Shown: positions 1 to 4,826, counted from the stretch's first letter. The stretch: 5,154 nt of DNA from Selenomonadaceae bacterium (GCA_017529085.1 JAFXOC010000571.1:1-5154); one strand, 5' to 3'. The notes: a model not told the origin generated them from the letters alone. Numbers and translations: made by a program.

Positions 1-229
1 TTTCGCTACCCTTGACGGTTGCGTCATTTACCACCCATACGACAACGCCGCCGTCTTTCGTCACTCGAAACAACTCGACGGCAACAGACTCAAAGTCAAA
101 AGAATAGCCTTTGTAAGAGCGAAGATTATCGTATGGCGGGGAAGTGACCGTTAAATCAATAGAGCCGTTATCGAGCATTTTCAAACCTTCCACGCAGTCG
201 ATATTGTATATTTTGTTTTTCTCAAGCAT
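1..229 (-). CDS. Phage DNA methyltransferase, N-terminal part (runs off left edge)
   Basis: The first 76 codons of a site-specific amino-methyltransferase (N4-cytosine or N6-adenine type) that modifies DNA bases using S-adenosylmethionine. The catalytic motif IV, TSPPY, is at residues 29-33, and a following DGGVVVWVV strand (59-67) matches the next core strand of beta-class enzymes. SPPY is more usual in N4-cytosine enzymes, but the rest of the protein is outside the window, so the target base is not settled. The ATG at 229 is chosen because AAGGAG lies 8 bases upstream; an upstream ATG overlapping this region hits a stop after four codons. Phages of Firmicutes often carry such a gene near the terminase and HNH genes, where it can protect phage DNA from host restriction. 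It shares strand with the late genes at 1476-2357 and diverges from the hydrolase at 332. Confidence 0.85.
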   Translation of the reverse strand, partial: MLEKNKIYNIDCVEGLKMLDNGSIDLTVTSPPYDNLRSYKGYSFDFESVAVELFRVTKDGGVVVWVVNDATVKGSE

Positions 230-255
230 TTTCCATGCTCCTTAAAAATTTCAAA

Positions 256-295
256 TTGAAAAGGAAATGCCGCGTTATTGTAGAATTGGTATATA
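256..295 (+). promoter_or_regulatory. Possible promoter of the hydrolase gene
   Basis: Two weak candidates lie in the divergent spacer. TTGAAA (256-261) is followed by TAGAAT (281-286) at a long 19-base spacing. Alternatively, TGG before TATATA (287-295) could act as an extended -10. Either would give a short leader before the GGAGG at 316-320. Neither is a strong match, so this is only a guess from sequence. Confidence 0.25.
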
Positions 296-331
296 TGAAA
301 TACACATAAGCGAATGGAGGAATCAATTATT

Positions 332-1174
332 ATGTCGACATATTCTCGCAGAGACTTTGTTAAGTTTATGGGAATTGCTGCCGTAAGTTCTATGTTTCCG
401 CTTCAAGCGGATGGTATCGGATATAAAACCGCAAACGCAGTAGAACACAAGCCGAAAACTTTTGATATTAAAAAAGGCGAATATAAAATTATTCCCATCA
501 ATAACAATACTTGGTGTATACAAGAGGCTAATGTCCGCTGTTTCCTTTTAACCGGGTCGAAAGAAGCTCTTTTGATTGATAGCGGAAATAATATTCATAA
601 CGCTAAAGAAATCGCCCAAAGTTTGACAAATCTCCCGATAAAGCTATTAAATACACACGCTGACAGAGACCACATCGGGAGTAACAATGAATTTGATGAA
701 TTCTACATGAGTATGGCTGAGGCATCAAATTATTACCACGGGCAAAATCGGCGCGGCGCAATTATTCCTACCGAGCATGGCGATAAACTTAATATTGGAA
801 ACCGCCCGCTTGAAATTATCGGCTTACCGGGGCATACGCCCGGAAGTATCGCCGTACTAGATGTTAATAATCGCGCTCTTTTTAGCGGCGACCCGATACA
901 AGATGGAGAAATTTATATGTTTGGCGTTCAGCGGGAACCTCACGCATATGTTCTCAGCCTCAAACGATTGGAGAAATACACAGGTCGTTTTGATACTATC
1001 TATCCGGCGCATAGTAATTGCCCGGTATCGCCCAATTTAATCGTTCCTCTTTACAAAGGTGTTGAAGAAATTTTAGCGGGTAAAATACAAGGTACGGACG
1101 CTGTATTACATAACACGCCTATAAAAAAATTCGATGTCAAAGTCGCCACAATTCTTGGAGACGCTAAATTATAA
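332..1174 (+). CDS. Tat-exported metallo-beta-lactamase-fold hydrolase
   Basis: A complete 280-residue MBL-fold metallohydrolase with a twin-arginine signal: SRRDFVK at residues 5-11, a hydrophobic stretch to about residue 26, and an AxA-type cleavage site at A34-N35-A36. It should be folded in the cytoplasm and exported by Tat. Metal-site motifs are THADRDH (108-114), GLPGHTPGS (164-172, H168), SGD (185-187) and PAH (225-227, H227). The first motif is HxDxDH, not HxHxDH, so one usual zinc-ligand histidine is Asp111. The substrate is unknown; the family includes lactamases, glyoxalases and other hydrolases. An in-frame ATG at 314 overlaps the ribosome site, whereas the ATG at 332 has GGAGGAA 9 bases upstream and puts the Tat motif close to the N-terminus, so 332 is preferred. 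It sits alone on the plus strand inside a minus-strand phage module, which suggests acquired cargo. Confidence 0.9.
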   Translation: MSTYSRRDFVKFMGIAAVSSMFPLQADGIGYKTANAVEHKPKTFDIKKGEYKIIPINNNTWCIQEANVRCFLLTGSKEALLIDSGNNIHNAKEIAQSLTNLPIKLLNTHADRDHIGSNNEFDEFYMSMAEASNYYHGQNRRGAIIPTEHGDKLNIGNRPLEIIGLPGHTPGSIAVLDVNNRALFSGDPIQDGEIYMFGVQREPHAYVLSLKRLEKYTGRFDTIYPAHSNCPVSPNLIVPLYKGVEEILAGKIQGTDAVLHNTPIKKFDVKVATILGDAKL

Positions 1175-1177
1175 TTT

Positions 1178-1306
1178 TTATACTTTGCGGGAGCAGAGCA
1201 AACGCTCCATTAAATCATCTTGCGGTGTCGCACCTTTGTACTCCTTGGCGAGATTTTCTCGAACCACGGAATATATCTCATTCCATAGCCTATTGGTCTG
1301 TTTCAT
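1178..1306 (-). CDS. Short ORF of unknown function next to the putative cos site
   Basis: A 42-codon frame from ATG 1306. The frame also stays open upstream to a TTG at 1375, but that stretch overlaps what looks like non-coding packaging DNA. The product is charged and probably helical (for example LWNEIYSVVRENLAKEY), with no family I recognise. There is no good Shine-Dalgarno site before the ATG. In phages with this gene order a small terminase subunit often occupies this place, but this product is far too short and shows no terminase features. Its stop lies only 3 bases from the stop of the convergent hydrolase, so it may be the stub of a gene cut when that cargo arrived. It may also not be a gene. 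Confidence 0.3.
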   Translation of the reverse strand: MKQTNRLWNEIYSVVRENLAKEYKGATPQDDLMERLLCSRKV

Positions 1307-1380
1307 ATAAAACTTAATTAAAACTTCTTTGAAAATTATTTTGCGAATTTTTACGCGCGAGCCCAAGCCGGTCAAGAACT

Positions 1381-1439
1381 GGCGGGGGGGGTTACGAGAT
1401 TTTGACTCCCCCTCCCCACAACCGATGCGGATTTACGAG
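1381..1439. other. Candidate phage cos (packaging) site
   Basis: A striking block just downstream of the HNH gene on the minus strand. A G-tract (GGC then eight G, 1381-1391) and a C-tract (five C, T, four C, 1408-1417) face each other across 16 bases. The 7-base direct repeat TTACGAG lies at 1392-1398 and 1433-1439. Known biology: HNH endonucleases of cos-type phages act with terminase and are encoded beside cos, and G-rich blocks are common there. The position and composition fit cos, but no overhang can be read from sequence alone, so this is an inference. The G/C tracts could also form a hairpin. Confidence 0.45.
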
Positions 1440-1455
1440 CATTACTTTTACGATA

Positions 1456-1487
1456 TAAAAAGTTTTCAATAAGTTTTAAAAAGTTTT
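1456..1487. repeat. Three phased AAGTTTT repeats at the HNH stop
   Basis: AAGTTTT occurs at 1460-1466, 1471-1477 and 1481-1487, so repeat starts are 11 and 10 bases apart, about one helical turn. The outer two copies extend to a shared 11-base TAAAAAGTTTT (1456-1466 and 1477-1487). The array straddles the HNH stop codon and lies next to the candidate cos block. Phased repeats beside a packaging site could be protein-binding sites. Chance repetition in AT-rich DNA is the alternative. Confidence 0.5.
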
Positions 1488-1829
1488 TCCTCGCTTATGA
1501 ATACGCTCGTGACAACTGACGCAAAGACTCATCAAATTGCCCTCGTCATTCGTTCCACCGTTCGCTAAAGGTATTTTATGATGTACCAAAGTAGCAACAG
1601 TCGCTTTCTTTTTGACAAGACACTTCTCACAAAGCGGGTAAGTCTTGATGTATTTGTCGCGTACCTTTTTCCACGCTCCGCCGTAGCGTTCGCGGTGATT
1701 GTAACCTTGGGCGAAGTGTTCGTAGTGTCTTTGCATTTCTTTTCTATGTTCCTCGCAGTAGCCGCTCTTGTGGTCGGTTAGTTTGGGGCAACCGCCGAAA
1801 CGGCACGGTCGCTTTGGTTTTCTTGGCAT
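1476..1829 (-). CDS. Phage HNH endonuclease
   Basis: A complete 117-residue HNH nuclease. A small Cys/His cluster (C9, C14, C25, H28) is followed by a basic helix region with YGGAWKKVRDKY (49-60). The nuclease core has C67-x2-C70 and C103-x2-C106 as structural zinc ligands, HH at 83-84, N98 and H107 as the HNH residues, ending HERIH (107-111). Its length and layout match HNH proteins encoded beside terminase genes in cos-type phages, where they help cut DNA during packaging. The ATG at 1829 has AGAGG 8 bases upstream. The gene is preceded by its own promoter and by a terminator in the leader (1851-1877). A G/C-tract block that may be cos lies immediately after it. All key residues are present, so it is probably functional. 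Confidence 0.9.
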   Translation of the reverse strand: MPRKPKRPCRFGGCPKLTDHKSGYCEEHRKEMQRHYEHFAQGYNHRERYGGAWKKVRDKYIKTYPLCEKCLVKKKATVATLVHHKIPLANGGTNDEGNLMSLCVSCHERIHKRGKTF

Positions 1830-1850
1830 AAGTTTACCTCTTTCGGGAAA

Positions 1851-1877
1851 TAAAAAAGCCTCCGATTTCTCGAAGGC
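1851..1877 (-). terminator. Rho-independent terminator in the HNH leader
   Basis: On the minus strand GCCTTCGA pairs with TCGGAGGC around a GAAA tetraloop (eight pairs, one of them G-U), followed by six T and then ATTT. This is a classical intrinsic terminator. It lies after the regulator gene (stop at 1920) and 22 bases before the HNH start, downstream of the promoter at 1904-1932. It would stop read-through from the early operon and also truncate transcripts from that promoter unless they are anti-terminated. Confidence 0.85.
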
Positions 1878-1903
1878 AAAGTATCTTAAATTCTCACACT
1901 AGC

Positions 1904-1932
1904 ATTATATTATACTTGACTAGGAAGTACAA
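1904..1932 (-). promoter_or_regulatory. Promoter for HNH and late genes
   Basis: On the minus strand TTGTAC (1932-1927) is followed after exactly 17 bases by TATAAT (1909-1904). A second overlapping TATAAT lies at 1914-1909. The -35 box is inside the last codons of the upstream regulator gene. Transcription should begin near 1897, giving a leader of about 68 bases before the HNH ATG that contains the terminator at 1851-1877. Confidence 0.7.
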
Positions 1933-2357
1933 TGATTTAGTGTATACTCTTTAAAAAATTTTTCAAAAGCCTTTAACGCTCTCGCGTGAAGCGTATGAAC
2001 CCAACGATAGCTGAAATTCATCTCGGTGGCTATCCGCTCCCAAGACATAAAACTGAAGTAACGAAGCTCTAAAATGGTCAGGCACTCCGCGTCTTCCATT
2101 TTGTTTATCAACTTCATAACCTCACGCTTCAAGTCTATCAAGCGGTCAACGTCATCGTTGATGTCGTTTTGCAAATCAATAATTTTATCCAGCATGTCCT
2201 CTGTACGGTGAACATTCCTCGAACCGCTGCCGGTTTCTGTTCCCAAAGTCGATGTAACCTTTGTCGCAATGTCGCGTAACAACTCAACCTGCCGCAGCTT
2301 ACTTTGTATTCTTTTATCGACATAATACGCTTGACTTAAATGTTCCTTTGCCGTCAT
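1920..2357 (-). CDS. Phage late transcription regulator, DUF1492/ArpU-like (sigma-70 region 4-like)
   Basis: A complete 145-residue protein. The N-terminal two thirds (about 1-90) are predicted helical and heptad-like (LQNDINDDVDRLIDLKREV), suggesting a coiled coil. The C-terminus holds a helix-turn-helix like sigma-70 region 4: LTILELRYFSFMSWERIA (93-110), then a recognition helix around YRWVHTLHARALK (117-129). Proteins of this kind (DUF1492, ArpU and RinA-like groups) control late gene transcription in Firmicutes phages and are usually encoded just before the HNH/terminase genes, as here. The ATG at 2357 has GGAGG 7 bases upstream. A strong hairpin (2402-2452) lies in the upstream spacer, and the late promoter overlaps the last codons, so the likely target site is next door. 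The family call is from motif and context. Confidence 0.8.
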   Translation of the reverse strand: MTAKEHLSQAYYVDKRIQSKLRQVELLRDIATKVTSTLGTETGSGSRNVHRTEDMLDKIIDLQNDINDDVDRLIDLKREVMKLINKMEDAECLTILELRYFSFMSWERIATEMNFSYRWVHTLHARALKAFEKFFKEYTLNHCTS

Positions 2358-2401
2358 ATCTTTACCTCCGTTTACTATTTGTAAGTCGAAATTTTTACCT
2401 G

Positions 2402-2452
2402 CAAACTTTATTTTTGTAAATCACTTTTAGTGACTCACAAAAATAAAGTTTG
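2402..2452. repeat. Perfect 16-bp inverted repeat with nested stem
   Basis: CAAACTTTATTTTTGT (2402-2417) is perfectly complementary to 2437-2452. Inside, after a 3-by-3 mismatch, TCACT (2421-2425) pairs with AGTGA (2429-2433) around a TTT loop. The structure lies in the spacer before the late regulator, 6 bases after the 24-codon ORF on the minus strand. No T-run follows on either strand, so it is not a standard terminator. It could be an operator, an RNA processing or attenuation hairpin, or a tiny palindromic element. Confidence 0.85.
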
Positions 2453-2458
2453 AGATTT

Positions 2459-2533
2459 CTAGCCATCGAGCATAACTACCTCGATGAAACGCTCTTTATT
2501 TGCCTTTATTTTTTTAGACTTTGCGATACACAT
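2459..2533 (-). CDS. Possible 24-residue small protein
   Basis: A short frame, MCIAKSKKIKANKERFIEVV followed by MLDG, basic in the middle and not recognised. The main support is the ribosome site: AGGAG 7 bases before the ATG. The frame is open upstream to 2662, but that part is AT-rich repeat sequence and unlikely to be coding. It may be a genuine phage small protein between the replication gene and the late regulator, a leader peptide linked to the hairpin at 2402-2452, or the stub of a lost gene. Confidence 0.35.
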   Translation of the reverse strand: MCIAKSKKIKANKERFIEVVMLDG

Positions 2534-2825
2534 ACCACCGCTCCTAAAAGTAACCGATTTAAAATTTGTTGTTACCGTAGTGATTACTGTTATTAAGTCC
2601 TTAAAACCATTGATATATCTATATCTATTTAATATATAGTAACCAAATAACCACTTTACCATTACCTATTACCTTCATATAGAGGTAAATATAATTAACT
2701 ATTCAACTAAATATATATATAAGTTTCATATGCGCGCGCAAAAAAAGTAGAAATTTGGTTACTTTTGCCTCAAGACGCTTGATTTTATTGAATTTGTGGA
2801 GTAACAAAATTTGCCAATGGTAATG
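2534..2825. other. AT-rich gene-free spacer with short repeats
   Basis: No convincing gene is present on either strand. TWACC pentamers are clustered at 2640-2644, 2648-2652, 2656-2660, 2662-2666 and 2669-2673. A 10-base inverted pair AAAAGTAACC (2546-2555) and GGTTACTTTT (2757-2766) brackets most of the region. ATATATATAT (2711-2720) is followed by the 10-base palindrome TGCGCGCGCA (2731-2740). Such a spacer beside a primase/helicase gene could hold a replication origin, but this is not demonstrated. Confidence 0.5.
2640..2673. repeat. Five TWACC direct repeats
   Basis: TAACC twice then TTACC three times, with starts 8, 8, 6 and 7 bases apart; GGTAA at 2684-2688 is an inverted copy. The array is short and degenerate. 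It could be iteron-like binding sites for a replication protein, or simple-sequence drift. Confidence 0.4.
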
Positions 2826-3855
2826 TTACTTCATAAAATCTTCTTCTGGAGGATAAAGTTTCTCAGCTTTCATTGGAAAAATGAAGACCCGAATTTTGAC
2901 GCCTTGAATACTTCTCAAATATTGGCTTCGTTTCGCCCCGTTGACCTCGTTAAATGAGTCTGTATAACCTCTGTCAGAAAAACCTTTATGGCATTTGATG
3001 TATGAAAATTCGTTCTCCTCCAACGCTCGTCTGAGTTCGGTGGCAATAACAAGCACTTTATCGGCTTCAATTCTTCCAAGGCAGGGAGTGGCATCCTTTG
3101 AAAATCTTTTCCTATTAGTCGCAATACAATCGGTTACAAAGTCGTAAGCGCGCTCTATAACATCTTCCGCTTCATTATCGGATACATTCATCAGTAAATT
3201 TTTTCCAAATTTTACTGCCGATTTCCACGTTTATTCTTTAGATTCGCCAAAAACAAACACTCCCGCATAAAAATCGGCAAGGGCGATAAGAACGATGGTA
3301 TCCAAGTGTACGCCGTCTACGTTTAGACTTTCCGTCATCTTTTCGATTTCTTCGGATAAATTCTCGGTAAGAATATGTTGCAGAAATATTTTACCTGCAA
3401 AACTGTAATTATATGTCCAAATCCCGCAAGGAGAGTATTCATATCTTCGCGGTTTTCGTCCGTCAAGAGGGTAGGTTCTTTAAACGCCCAATAAACGTGA
3501 ATCCAGTGACCCGAAAATACGATAAACGTCGGTTTCAGAGGAAAAGAAGAGAGACAATCCAACGCATCTTCTTTTGTTTCGGGTAAATTTTCTTCTGTAT
3601 GCGCCGGACTTTTTATGTCAAAATCGGCAAAAAGGCAGGTAGCGTAAACGGTATCGGAGGATTTGCCGCGAACGTCGTCTGGAATATCTTTTCTTCTAAG
3701 CCATGGATGGATGTGTTTTGAGTTTTTCCAACACGCTCTATTTCCGCTTCCATAGAAGATATATCGCCAAAGTGGCGAATGCTCTTATTGGGAAGCGTTA
3801 CTACGGGAAAAGCGCAATCGCTGCAGTTTTGATATAAGGTTTTGTAAAAATCCAT
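2826..3855 (-). pseudogene. Collapsed phage primase/helicase (AEP primase N-terminus joined to DUF927-like C-terminus)
   Basis: Three consecutive pieces in three frames make one broken replication gene. Piece 1 (3855 to about 3715) starts MDFYKTLYQNC, with AGGAAGGT upstream, and resembles the N-terminus of phage archaeo-eukaryotic-type primases. Piece 2 (about 3715 to 3410) reads RRKDIPDDVRGK, then FADFDIKSPAH with the catalytic DxD at 3617-3625, then FIVFSGHWIHVYWAFKEP, matching the primase SGxGxH-YW block; a Trp replaces the usual Gly. Piece 3 (about 3420 to 2826) reads AGKIFLQHI, then LALADFYAGVFVFGESKE, a TAA at 3231-3233, and continues in the same frame as TWKSAVKFGKNLL through VIATELRRALEENEF to IRGV-like RSIQGVKIRVFIFP. 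This resembles the C-terminal end of DUF927-type phage helicases. The ATPase middle is absent, so about 340 codons remain of a protein usually several hundred residues longer. The ORF at 2826-3191 alone would encode 121 residues, but has no good ribosome site. The primase call is firm; the DUF927 call is less so. Confidence 0.75.
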
Positions 3856-3949
3856 TTTGTACCTTCCTAAATTGAGAGAAAAACGTTGGATATGCTTTTG
3901 GCATTAGTTCGTCAAGTCGCTGATTTTATACGGATTTTTTTCTTTAAGA

Positions 3950-3981
3950 TTTTTATATTTTTATATTTTTAGACTTTTAGA
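3950..3981. repeat. 8-bp tandem repeat, four units
   Basis: Two perfect TTTTTATA units (3950-3957, 3958-3965) are followed by TTTTTAGA (3966-3973) and CTTTTAGA (3974-3981). The array covers the stop codon of the Bro-N remnant. Slippage in this tract may have shaped the end of that frame. The rest of the spacer to the primase start (3869-3949) shows no gene I can support. Confidence 0.8.
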
Positions 3982-4201
3982 GCTCATCTCTAAGCGCAGT
4001 GGCAGCCTCTATCATCAAATCGGAATTTTCAATGAGTTTGTCAATAGTGTAGAGTTTATGCTTTCTGATAGAGGGCAAAACCTCGGAAGTTACCCAATGT
4101 TTAAATTTTTTTGCTGAGGGAAGTTTACTACCTAAAATCAAGCTGTAAAGTCCGCTTTCGTTGATAACGGTTACATTCTGTGCTCCCCCTTTAGCATAAT
4201 T
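3977..4201 (-). pseudogene. Bro-N family phage antirepressor, 5'-truncated
   Basis: An open frame of 74 codons without a start codon reads AKGGAQNVTVINESGLYSLI, then SKLPSAKKFKHWVTSEVLPSIRK in two adjacent blocks, the hallmark of the Bro-N (BRO family) domain. The family's usual N-terminus, which carries the WF-x-DVA-x-LGY block, is missing, and the frame hits TAG at 4202-4204 exactly where the repressor remnant on the other strand begins. The end, IEAATALRDEL, comes soon after the domain, so any C-terminal antirepressor domain is also missing or was never there. Intact members bind DNA or repressor to relieve lysogeny. Being minus-strand and upstream of the replication gene, it fits the start of the phage early operon. 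Confidence 0.85.
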
Positions 4202-4322
4202 CTAAGAGCGTGTTCGGGAAGAAAGCGAAATAATTTAACTCAAATCGACCTCGCTAAAGAAATGGAAGTTACGAAAGGCACGGTTTTTACTGGGACTTTC
4301 GGGGAATACATGAATCAGAGTT
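4202..4322 (+). pseudogene. XRE-family phage repressor, helix-turn-helix remnant
   Basis: From 4232 the plus strand reads NLTQIDLAKEMEVTKGTV, the typical two central helices of an XRE/Cro-cI helix-turn-helix. Just upstream, a different frame reads ERVREE (from 4205), as expected for the first helix, so a single-base slip in the ATAATTT run around 4229-4236 is likely. After TV the sequence reads FTGTFGEYMNQ and then passes into transposase sequence near 4323. There is no start codon and no C-terminal part. In an intact phage this repressor would be transcribed divergently from the antirepressor, as the strands here still show. The operator region between the two is gone. Confidence 0.65.
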
Positions 4323-4643
4323 ATGTCAACAGTGATCTTCAAAGAATTATCTTTGAGATATAATGATGACACAATTCTGCTTTGTTGTGATGGTGCTGGA
4401 TGGCATAAAACAAAATCACTTAAAATACAAAAAAATATAATTTTGTTTTTTATTCCTCCATATACCCCTGAAATGAATCCAATAGAACAAATATGGAAGG
4501 TGATTCGTAAAATAGGGGTTAAAAATGAAGTTTTTCTAACTCTTAAACATGTTGTAAATTGTATTTGCAAAACAATATCCTAACTGACTTCAGATGTTGT
4601 TAAAAGTGTAATTGCTCGTTATTGGATTTTATCCAGTTTTTAG
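4323..4643 (+). pseudogene. IS630-family transposase, C-terminal remnant with premature stop
   Basis: The frame reads LLCCDGAGWHKTKSLKIQKN, then FFIPPYTPEMNPIEQIWKVI, the DDE_3 catalytic end of IS630-family (Tc1/mariner-like) transposases: the second catalytic Asp is in CDGAGWH and the Glu is in NPIEQIW. The N-terminal DNA-binding part and the first catalytic Asp are absent, leaving about a third of a normal protein. The frame stops at TAA 4581-4583, but the same frame continues as LTSDVVKSVIARYWILSSF to TAG 4641-4643, which matches the usual tail of these proteins. The TAA is therefore a nonsense mutation and not the natural end. The remnant abuts the broken repressor, so an IS insertion there is likely. 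Confidence 0.88.
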
Positions 4644-4826
4644 TGAAGAATGGTATAATTTCATAAAGAAGAGTTTTTGAACATAAATCTAGCAAGAATT
4701 TTAAAAATGCTGTTAGAAACGCCTTAAAAAATATAAGTGCAAAATTCATGAAACCGTAAGTCACGGGCGTATTTTTATAAATACTCCAACACGCAGTTTC
4801 ATTGGACAGTTGGGTAAAATTTTTAA

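Noticed and set aside
323..523. Minus-strand ORF of 66 codons
   Set aside because: It lies opposite the Tat signal and N-terminus of the hydrolase, has no ribosome site and shows no protein-like pattern.
1189..1208. GGAGC/GCTCC hairpin after the hydrolase gene as its terminator
   Set aside because: The stem has only five pairs with a nine-base loop and no T-run, so termination is not supported.
1578..1781. Plus-strand ORF of 67 codons, hydrophobic
   Set aside because: It is antisense to the well-supported HNH gene; its hydrophobic look follows from the complement of Lys/Glu-rich codons.
2138..2323. Second minus-strand ORF inside the late-regulator gene
   Set aside because: It is an alternative frame of the DUF1492-like gene with no motif or ribosome site.
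2459..2662. 67-codon minus-strand ORF starting at 2662
   Set aside because: Its first 43 codons are translated AT-rich repeat DNA with no ribosome site; only the last 24 codons, with AGGAG before ATG 2533, are worth keeping.
2640..2673. TWACC cluster as a CRISPR array
   Set aside because: The units are five bases with 1-3 base gaps; there are no long repeats or spacers.
2915..3124. 69-codon minus-strand ORF
   Set aside because: It is a shadow frame of the helicase-like C-terminal segment.
3869..3949. A reading RLDELMPKAYP in the Bro-N frame after its stop, as a continuation of the antirepressor
   Set aside because: Several stop codons separate it from the Bro-N part and it matches no antirepressor pattern I know.
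4235..4570. 111-codon minus-strand ORF
   Set aside because: It lies opposite the IS630 transposase and XRE remnants, both of which have clear family motifs on the plus strand.
4769..4784. GTATTT-TTAT-AAATAC palindrome as a repressor operator
   Set aside because: It is a single AT-rich copy far from any intact promoter; chance is a sufficient explanation.
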